DNA of 31,289 nt from Chromera velia. Its lineage: Eukaryota; Sar; Chromeraceae. A program made the position numbers and the translations under genes. Position 1 is the stretch's first letter, and each line of letters opens with the position of its first letter. The notes below the pieces were generated by a model that was not told where the DNA came from, did no database searches, and saw only the letters and a program-made list of their open reading frames with translations. Shown in pieces: positions 21,041 to 30,100 of the stretch. The stretch is from assembly GCA_018398765.1 (NCBI GenBank), contig JAHBMJ010001414.1, positions 1-31,289 of the forward strand, written 5' to 3'.

Positions 21041-24000
21041 AATTTGGAACGTCGGCACGCAGGGTGTTCTCCCTCCCTCCCTCCAGGCGCCCCCCCCGGC
21101 GGTGTGTGGTGGACGTCAAAGGAAGGAAGGAAGAAAGGAAGCATGAAGAAGCAGTGGGGAGTTGAGAGTGGGGGGTGGTCTTTGCTCATCGACTGAACGA
21201 CAAACTGACCGAGCTAGCTCTGCTTCTTCCGATCGGATAACACACAGAGGCCACCTCGAGCGTCTGCCAAGGGCAGGGAAGGGAAGGGAAGGGAAGCCAG
21301 AGAGAAAGTTGTGCCTGCCTGCCTGCTTGCTTGCTTGCTTGCTTGCCTGTGTTCGTCACTGGACTCTTCTTTTCTTCTTTTTTTTTCTTTTCTTTCTTTC
21401 TTAATCCTCGAGGTTGCCGGCCCTCTTGCATGACTTTTGCATTTCATGCGCGCGTGTGTGTGTGTGTGTGTGTGTGTGTGAACTCTTTTTTTATTCTTGG
21501 GTCAATTTGAGCGTGGCTTCGATCATTGATTGTTAGGTTCGATCATTAATCGTCATGCTCATGTGTGCCCATCCTTCCTCGTCCTCCCTCCCACTCCCCC
21601 TTTCTTTCCTCTTCTTGTTTTTTTCTTTCTGAATTGTCCCACCGCCCTTTCTTCATTCGCTTTCAGTGCGTCCATCCATTTATCGTTGCGTGTTGTATGA
21701 AGGGAAAGGTGGGGAGCAGCGGGGGAGGGTGGGTGAAAAGAAGCAAGGAGTAGAGAGTGAGTTGGTGGATGAATGAGTCGATGAATGCCCGACTGTCACA
21801 AGAAATTGCTGGCTGTAATATTTCCTCTCTTCTTCCGCCAGGCTAAGCGCTTGTTCACAGGTATTTCTCAACCACCGCTTTACACGACAAAATAAAATCC
21901 GCTTTCTTTACGTGAACGTCTTTTCAGTTCCGGTGCTCTCCGTTCTGTTTTGAAATGCCGGCAATCGGACCTCGACAGGGGAGGAGGGTCAGGTAGATGA
22001 AGGACCATTCAGCAGTCGCTTTCGTTAATTCTGTCTTTCTTGTCTCAATTCGATCATCGTTTGTCTGCGGCAGACCAACATGCTGGTCGGTTTCACCACT
22101 TGCCTGTCCCTGTGCGCGAGGACTACTCTAGCCAAGTAAGCGCGGCAGAGGGGGTGAGTGGAAAGAAGAGCCGGCCGGGGGAGGGAGGGAGGGCACCCAA
22201 AGCTGTGCTGAGCTCCCCGGGGGGTCTTTTAGGAGTGCAAGTGCTGGTTGTACCCTTGTAAAGTTTGCATGTTGCATGAATCGCAGTGACCCCTTCCGAG
22301 CCAAAAAACCGCCCCACGTGATTCAAGTCGGGCAGCGTCCTTCCACCTTTTTGTCTCTGTTGCTGCCTCTGTCTCTGTCTCTGTTTTTGCCTTCCCGAAC
22401 GGCGGCGGGCCAGCTGGGTATGTAGATGAGAGGAGTCAGGCAGAGGCAGACACTCCTGCTTGGCTGAGTTTGATTTCATTCCATTCCTTTTTTTCTTAAT
22501 TGCTTGTTGGCCAGGGAGGGATTCCCGTCCTCTTTCTCTCTATCTCAGATCCGTTCAGAGATTTCAGATGGAGGGAAGGGCGGGGGGGCGGGGGGGACTT
22601 GAATGGGATCTGGAAGGGGAGCAAACAGCCGAAGGGAAGGATGGAAGGAAGGAGAGCGAATGAAGGAAGACGACGTGCAGGTCAGTTGAGGGAGCTTCGA
22701 ATGTGGGGATGTGCAAGCCTCTCCCCCGCAGCGTGTGTCTCTGTATCTCTCTCCCTGAGTGAGGGAGAACTGAAGTGAAGCAGCCAACAGGAAGGATGCT
22801 GTGAGACAAGAGGGCGAAAGGTGACGTGCATGCCCGCTCTGCGGGAGGTTGTTTGTCTGTAATTCTTAAGTGATCGATAGAGGAAGAGCAGGAGAAAGCA
22901 AAAGGACGGACTGGCAGACGGATAGAAAGGAAGACGGATAGATAGGGTTTGCGGCTCACGGGGGGGTCTCTGCGGAGTATCTTCATGCAGCCACGATTTT
23001 TTTCATTTCGATGTCGGTGGCAGCAATTTCGTACTCAGTCGTTCGCGTGTGCGCGCGTGTGCGCTCACGCTTTTTGGTTTTTTCTGCCATTTCTTCTGTT
23101 CTTTCGACTAAATTTCTTTTTTATGGTGTCTCCGTTGTATCGTTGGCATCAAGGACACTTTTTTTAGTGAATTTTCTTTCCTCCTTCCTTCCACTCCCTT
23201 CCGTTCCGTTTACTGTCCCTTTGTCCTCCTTTATGGGCAGTACATAGCTGCGCCTGCCCGACGGCTTGCTGTGCTGTTCGCTGGTCGACGTCCTTGGCTT
23301 ACCTGTATTACAGCAGGGCCCCCTCAACAATCAACGATTTAAGTGGTTTGTTTGGAAGGGGGCCGGGAAAGCAGCAGGTTGAATTTCCCTCAGACGGTAT
23401 GCAGGTCTGCGGAATTAATCGGTGTCTGTTCAGATACGTCGTGTTGTCGTTTCTCGGAGTTAGTTCCCTTTTCTTCTTTTTCTGTTCTTTCTTTTGGCCC
23501 CTCTTTAGGAGAGGAGACGCACCAGACAGGGAGGCAGGGGGGAGAGGGAGGAGATGAGGGAGATTTCTTTCTGAGACGGACATCTGCGGAGGAGAACACG
23601 TCGCTTTCTCCTCGTCTCGCACGTCCCAGCGTCTGAAAAAAGGAGAGATAAGAAAAAAGAGGAGAGGAAAGAGAAAGAAAACGCGGGTGAGCGGCCGATG
23701 GACGAAAGAAGAGGTCATGCAAAGAGAATGAAACAAACAAACCAATCGCCATTTGAAGACGGAGGTAGAGGAAAATCGGGAGATCGAGGGATCGTTGTGC
23801 GTGTGTGTGGCAATTTTGTTGTAGGCCTGGGGTGTCACACAAGAACGCACTGCGTCACGAGGTAGGGTTGTGCCTCGAGGAGCAGCGTATGCGCCGATTT
23901 CGCCCGCTTGCTTGCATCCATCCCTCTTTCTCTCTTCCTGTCTGTCTTGGCCTTTTGACACCCTATCCAAAGAGCGGTTTGTATCGGCACGGCGCATGAA

Positions 24001-24082
24001 GGAGAGGAATACACAGAGATACAGACAGAACCGAGATGACCTGAATTGAGAGGATGGGAGAGACGCAGTGTGCTCGGACACA

Positions 24083-24294
24083 GGCTGGGCGGATTTCTGG
24101 TGTGTGTGCGCGGGAGCGTGTGTGTGTGTAGGCTGGGCGGATTTCTGGTGTGTGTGCGCGGGAGCGTGTGTGTGTGTGTGTAGGCTGGGCGGATTTCTGG
24201 TGTGTGCGCGCGGGAGCGTGTGTGTGTGTAGGCTGGGCGGATTTCTGGTGTGTGTGCGCGGGAGCATGTGTGTGTGTAGGCTGGGCGGATTTCT

Positions 24295-24332
<38 letters not shown>
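24083..24332. repeat. Minisatellite of five 48-52-bp units running into a GT tract
   Basis: Units begin with GGCTGGGCGGATTTCTGGTG at 24083, 24131, 24183, 24231 and 24279, so the period is 48, 52, 48 and 48 bp. Each of the first four units ends in a GT stretch whose length explains the size variation. The last runs into a GT tract of about 35 bp. Sequence identity between units is very high, so the array is recent or kept homogeneous. Both strands are open across it, giving Cys/Val- or Thr/His-rich peptides that I regard as spurious. Confidence 0.9.
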
Positions 24333-24336
<4 letters not shown>

Positions 24337-25458
24337 CTCTCATCGGAAATTCACGGTCTTCCTGTTGTTCCGATGGCTTTAAAATGATCAGCTTGACCGG
24401 CTTTGTGAAAAGGCGCTTCATGCATGCACTGAATTTGTTCTGTTTTTTTTTCTTGAAGTCTTTTGAATGAGGTGCTCAATGTGTCTGTCTGTCTTTACGT
24501 GGTTTACGAGACTTGGCACCGGTGGTAAATTGTCTAAAGTACAGGTCGATCGAAGACCCGCCTGCAGTCTGCTTGGGTTGGCCTCCTGCCATTGGTGCTT
24601 CAAGGTCCTTTCTTGTCAAATCGATCTATGTGGTCGAGGCTTCTATTCAAATTTTGTGGAGTCGAGACCCGCTTCTGCATTGTACACCGATGCATGCATG
24701 TAAAAATCAATAAATAAAGGAGAGGACGAGCCCGGTCTGCTTTTTCGAGCGCGATATCAACGAAAAAGAGGGACGTCAGAGATGTCGCAACCCTCTGAAT
24801 AGACAATGCGTGACTCGCCGTGTGAGTCATGATAACGTGCAAAATGAGCGTTCAGGAGAGTAAATCGGCTTGACTCGATATGCATGCGTCAGATTGGAGA
24901 CAGAAAAAACAGAGAGAGAGGGATTATTATCCGAGTATACGTGGGCACGAAAGCCGCATCAAAAAAGCTTTCTTTGGTTGCTGCTGCTGCCTGCAGTCAG
25001 TTTGCAGTCAATTCTGACAGTTTCCTTAGCTGTGTTTACATTGTATGTTTACGTCCTTCTAGACGTCCTTGCGTGCGGTCGGACTCAATTGTGGTTCGTA
25101 TAAAAGTGATTACGTCCCTTCCCCCAGCCCTTCCTAGCCCTTCCCAAATGCAGTGACTGATGGAAAACTAAACGGAAAAGTGAAGGATTTTCTAAATGGT
25201 TTTTGGCTGTACGTACGTGCGTATCGTTCGATGCAGAGTTGGAAAAGGCTAGGGAAAAGGAGACCATGCAGGATCACTGGCACTTAATCCATTCGTTTTA
25301 ATCCACTTTGTCCCTCAACAAGTTAACAACAATTAACTAGCTCAATAATCCGAACTGTTAGTGAATCGCATCATTTTTTGTATGAAAACAAGTGATCATC
25401 ACTGGCATGTCTTAGTAATGATCGTATTGCCGGATTGACAACATTACTGTGGTGTAGA

Positions 25459-25498
<40 letters not shown>

Positions 25499-25808
25499 GA
25501 TGACAGTGATCATGACACACCATGTATAATGTATGTTGTACAAAGAAAATTCTAGAAAAAAATGAAGAAAAGTTTGGAAAGCTAGTATTAATATATAGGG
25601 TGGGCAGCACTGGGGCTGGCATTATAAATCTATGAAGTGTCTTTGCATAAGCGGTAAACCACTCTTGGGTTACTTCCCTAGCAACTTCCAATCATTTAGC
25701 CAGGGGCTATAGCTAGGTCAGTATTCGAGTTACTTAGTTCAAATTACTGTTCAATTCAGGTGTAAACTCACTGTATGCATTGTACAGAGTGAAATTATCA
25801 ACACTATA

Positions 25809-26262
25809 CGCATGCCAGGGGCGAGTGGGGTGCTTTTTGCCCCCCTTTTGCATAGGAGACCGGCGTTTTTCCGCAAAAAACTCGTTCTCATAATTGGTAA
25901 GGAGTTAGAAGCTGAAACTTTGTGTAAAAAGACGTTGTAGCGATAGAAAAAGAACTATAGAACAGATTTTTTATATCATTTCTAGAAACATAGGCTGCCA
26001 TACAAATTTTATGAGTTTTATACTGTTTTTCTTACTATTGAAAACCGTTAAAAAATGGCCCCAAAATCAAAAAATTTGTATGGCAGCCTATGTTTCTAGA
26101 AATGATATAAAAAATCTGTTCCATGGTACTTTTACTCTCGTTACAACGTCTTTTTACACAAAGTTTCAGCTTCTAACTCCTTACCAATTATGAAAACGAG
26201 TTTTTTGCGAAAATGCACCGCTTTGGGGGGGTAAAAAGCACCCTACTCACCCCCGGCATACG
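25809..26262. mobile_element. Palindromic MITE-like DNA element flanked by TA
   Basis: The left end CGCATGCCAGGGGCGAGT and the reverse complement of the right end CGTATGCCGGGGGTGAGT differ at only a few positions, and both are bordered by TA (25807-25808 and 26263-26264). The inverted similarity continues through GGGTGCTTTTT, AATTGGTAAGGAGTTAGAAG and the segment around ATATCATTTCTAGAAACATA almost to the centre. The arms are therefore about 200 bp with a loop of roughly 50-60 bp. No protein is encoded. The flanking TA would fit a Tc1/mariner-type TA target duplication. If the ends are instead placed at CAGGGG, an imperfect GCATRC flank remains, so the superfamily is uncertain. Confidence 0.75.
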
Positions 26263-27143
26263 TAGTAAGCCAGATTCATTCAAGTTATTAGTAAGTTGTA
26301 TTGTTGGGGCTAGTGTCCGGGGTGTTTGCCGGTTTGTGCATGATGCAGACATCTTTCTAAAGATTTCAATTGATGTTTTGCATGTAGCTGCGATTTATTC
26401 GTTGGTGCGGTCAGCTCTTAGCACCGTGTAATAGCACACAATCTGCGTTTACCCTCTTTAGTCTTTTTCCAAGTCTTTTCCCCGCTAGAGCTCAGGCTTC
26501 CTCAGAGCTCTTCTCTCCTGTCGCGTGGCTGACTGGTGGCACTCTCTCTCAATCAGTGTCAGTGACTCGGACAATCATAAAACATACCATCCCTATTGTT
26601 ATATTGTGTGCTATGTAGATCTTAGCTAAAATTTTTGTAGGTTTTAGCAAAATAATATTTAATTTTAGAATATAAAACTAGATGAATTCATTCATTCATT
26701 CATTCATTCATTCATTCATTCATTCATAAAACTAGATATAAAATCAGATTCTAGACTAGATCCTAGATAATATCATACGAGTATTAGACTTAGATACTAT
26801 TAGTCCACAAGATAATGCCAAGATTTCAAGCTTAGACCCCATAAAATTCGTTAAGATCTAGGCCAAAGCCTGAGCTAAAATGATGATTTATTTACTAAAA
26901 TCCTATAAAATCATGGCCTAAGAACTTGTAAAATCCTAGCTTCCTGAAGGGTATATAACTTATTAAATATTTCTTTATATTTCTTTACTTAATTATATTG
27001 TTTCAGAATATTTCTCCATTATTACGTAGATGCAGGTTTGATAGCTATAGGCCAGCAGTTAGGATGCATTTATTAGAGAATATTGCCGTTACAATACTCA
27101 TCATGAAAAATAAGAGTCAGACTTTGCAGAGCAGTATCTCACG
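26263..27143. other. AT-rich stretch without recognised gene
   Basis: No coding region is supported. The segment is AT-rich with many CTAGAT and TAAAAT words around 26650-26900 and contains an ATTC microsatellite. It should include the 3' untranslated region of the minus-strand adenylation-carrier-ankyrin gene, whose stop is at 27144-27146. Confidence 0.5.
26685..26727. repeat. ATTC tetranucleotide repeat
   Basis: About ten ATTC units are bordered on both sides by ATAAAACTAGAT (26671-26682 and again from 26726). The microsatellite therefore sits between two copies of the same 12-bp word, as if it had been inserted or expanded within a small duplication. Confidence 0.85.
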
Positions 27144-30100
27144 TCATCGCGTTCTGTGAGCATGATTCTCAAAGACTGAGAGCATTTCAGCGCCAAGTCG
27201 GCGCTCGTCCTTGGCTGTCAGGCGAGCATCAGCTTGCAGTGCAGTTGCGTCTCCGATTTCGCTCTTTACATCGTTTGCCGTCGTTTTTTCCTCTCCCTTT
27301 CTTGCGAATTCAATTTTGCTTTCATCCTCTTGCCAACTTTCTTCCACTTGCTCCTTTTCCCTTTCTTGCCCACCGTCTTGTGTGACAAATGATTGAGCGA
27401 CAGGTGAGACGAGGCCTGAAAATCTGCCTTCGACCGACGTGCCCTCTTCACTGGGGGGGGGAGGGAGGGACCTCCCGGAGATGGACAGCCGTCTCGCGAC
27501 CTCAATGGGCCTCTCTATTCTCAGACTCGTCTGGTGGCGCGCCTTCCCCTCGGGAAGCGCGAGAGGGTCCGGGTCGGCGCCGCACTTTAACAGCGCTGCG
27601 AGCGCTTGTGGCTGGCAGTTGACTACGGCCCAATGCACCGGGGTCCTTCCCCACCTGTCACGCCAGTCTAGAGTTCGTAAACGAGAAACACCGTCGGAGG
27701 ATGAACTCTCTCCCCTTGCTTCGGCCTCTCCCTTACGTGATGCTGAAATTGTGGCGTGTGTGAGTCGGTATGGGGGGCTTGCCTTCATCCATGAGGCACA
27801 GATCAATTCGACGGACTCTGCGCTCCCCCCCCTGGCAGCTGCGTGAACGACCGTGTGCTCGGATTCGTCACGAATGGCAAGGACGAATTTCTTGCGGTTG
27901 GAACGGACACCGGGACCCATAGGGAGAGGCCCCGGCATGCCTTCTCTCTCGGCGCACTCTGCTGCAAGGAGGGCCCGGACACAGGCGGTGCCTTTGGGTC
28001 CGGCGGCGGCTGCCAGGTGAAGCGGCGTCGCCCTTCTGGCGTCACAAAGGGATGGGCTGGCCCCGGAAAGCAGCAACAGCAGACAACACAAAGAATGGCC
28101 ACCCAAACAGGCCAGGTGGAGGGGAGAGGGACTGGCGGCACGACGCTGATCGTTTGAAGGGGAGGGTTGGGAATCCAGAGGGAAGAGGGCGTCTAGCTTC
28201 TTGGAGAGATCATCATCTGAATCAGCACGCAGCAGCGACCTCCCCCACTTTTCGCCCCTGAGGGAAAGGAGCAGAGCAAGCGAGAGAAAATCCCCCTTTC
28301 CGCATACAGAACGGAGGAGGGAAAAGAAAAGATCCGCAGTCGCGTCTCCTCTGTTTTTTTTTTCTGGAGTCTCTGTTGTTGTTTCTCTTGCTGCTGGTGC
28401 GGGGGCTTTGGATTCGTCCTCTCCGTCTCTGCTGGCCTCTTTCCCTTTCCCTTTCTCCTTTTCTTCCAAGGAGACACTCTCTGTAGAATTTTCTTCTAGG
28501 CCTTGGGAAGAGGTGGGCGGAGTATTCCGTCCTGAATGTTTTTTTTTCGTTTCTTTCTCTCTACCTCCCTTTTCTTCTCTGTCTACTGCCTCGCCTGTTT
28601 CGTCCCCTTCTTCGTTCTCTCTCAACTGAGGCGGTCTGAGTTTGATTTTATTTTTTTCAAGGAACAGAGAAAACAATGACAGAGAGGCAAGCTCAACCAG
28701 AGCCTGGGGCGACAGGGGACCAGAAAATTCCCCAAACTCCCCCCCTGCTTCCCTGGGTGGAAAGTCTCGTCCCGCCGCCCACCCCCTAAGTCTTCGGACG
28801 ACTCTCAATGCGGTCATGGAATCCCCCCCCAACTGATCAAAATGGTCCTCCCTCTTTATCATCCCCCGACCACACACAAGCTTCATCGTCTCATCAAACT
28901 TCTTTCGGCTGTCCACACTTCCTTCCGGTACCAGGCCTACGTAAAGGGCCCAACAGACTGCCACAATTTTTTCCGTCTCAGTCCAATCCCCCCCCGCGTC
29001 CCCCCCTTCGCTTGCCGTCTCTTCCAATTCCCTTTCCTGTCGGGCCAATTCAGCAAACATGCGCGTTGCCGAGGGCCTATCGACCTTTCCACTGATAGTC
29101 TTCGGGAGGTCCGCATTTGCCACCACCACACGCTGGGGTCTAAGGTGTGTGGGTAGGAGACGGGCGCACATAAAAAGAAGTGCCTTGCCTAGACATGCAG
29201 GGAGATGCCTATTGGTGGTAGCTGGCAGCTGAACAGACGACGGCGAAGATGTCAAGTGTGACGTTCCACTGCCCCCCTCTCTCATTTGACTTATATTCTC
29301 TGACGACAATACAGGAGCCTCTCTCGTTCTCTCCCTTGCATCATCATCATCATCATCATCTACACGACGAAGGCAACACAACATCCCCAACTGCCCCCCC
29401 CTTCCCCTCCCCAAAGACACCACATCAGTCTTCTCGACCCCAACCGGATCCTGTGGAGAAGGCTGAGAAGCCGCTACTCCCCCACCCGTCTCCACCAGCA
29501 CCGCAGCCACTCCTCCAACTTCAAATAAACTTGCATGACGGATCCCTAGCTGATCACACCACTCCCTCACACGCTGGTCCCTCAAAATCCCTTCTGCCTC
29601 TTGGAACATCGAACAACACGACGCCTCCACCTCTGACAATTCGACCCTCTGCCCTCTCACTTTCACCTGATCACCATTTACACCCCCACCCCGCCCGATT
29701 AACCACAGTTCGCCACTTGTCTCGTCAACCCACCCCAAATCTCCCGTCCTGTACGCCCTCACATATTGCCCCCTACCACATGCACCGTTCAATGACCTCC
29801 CCACCGCCCCACCACAACCTCCAATATCCAAGCTCACAAACGCACGCCTAGTTTCAGAAGGCAACCCAACGTACCCAAGGCCCACCTGAGGACCCCACAA
29901 GATCACTTCCCCCACGGTCCCAAAAGGCAAAAGTTCGCACACCCCAGATCCTTCCTCACTCTCTCCCCCCGACTCCTCCCTCACTGTCCCTACCCCCACA
30001 CTCTCTAGTGGGAGACCACAACACGAGGCCGAGCTAAATTTGCCTAGAGGCGGCCCTGATCCCGTTTCCCCCCCCGGCATACCGTCTCGTCTTAATGGAA

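Larger units (their letters stand above)
18121..25806. other. Second gene-poor low-complexity stretch
   Basis: I see no gene here that I can defend. The first about 130 bases are purine-rich and probably belong to the zinc-finger 3' untranslated region. The remainder is dominated by CT/GA-rich sequence and microsatellites, including an AATG run at 20066-20089, CTTG units at 21325-21345, GT units at 21452-21480 and an AT run at about 25462-25498. A few splice-like segments exist, for example 22073-22134 between CAG and GTAAGC, and 23247-23397. Their peptides do not join into a recognisable domain. AATAAATAAA at 24708-24717 could be a polyadenylation signal for an unseen + strand transcript. 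The last 500 bases are AT-rich. Confidence 0.5.

Noticed and set aside
20672-21058. Minus-strand frame repeating a Phe-Pro-Ser-Leu-like motif
   Set aside because: Translation of the 65-bp minisatellite and its T runs, not a protein repeat.
22073-22134. Exon-like segment between CAG and GTAAGC, with another near 23247-23397
   Set aside because: The splice-like borders are good, but the peptides are short, open in more than one frame and do not join into any domain I recognise.
23308-24267. Minus-strand frame of 319 codons with Thr-His/Gln-Lys-Ser repeats
   Set aside because: Its repetitive half is the 48-bp minisatellite read in frame, and the rest is low-complexity. The unit length is a multiple of three, so openness is automatic.
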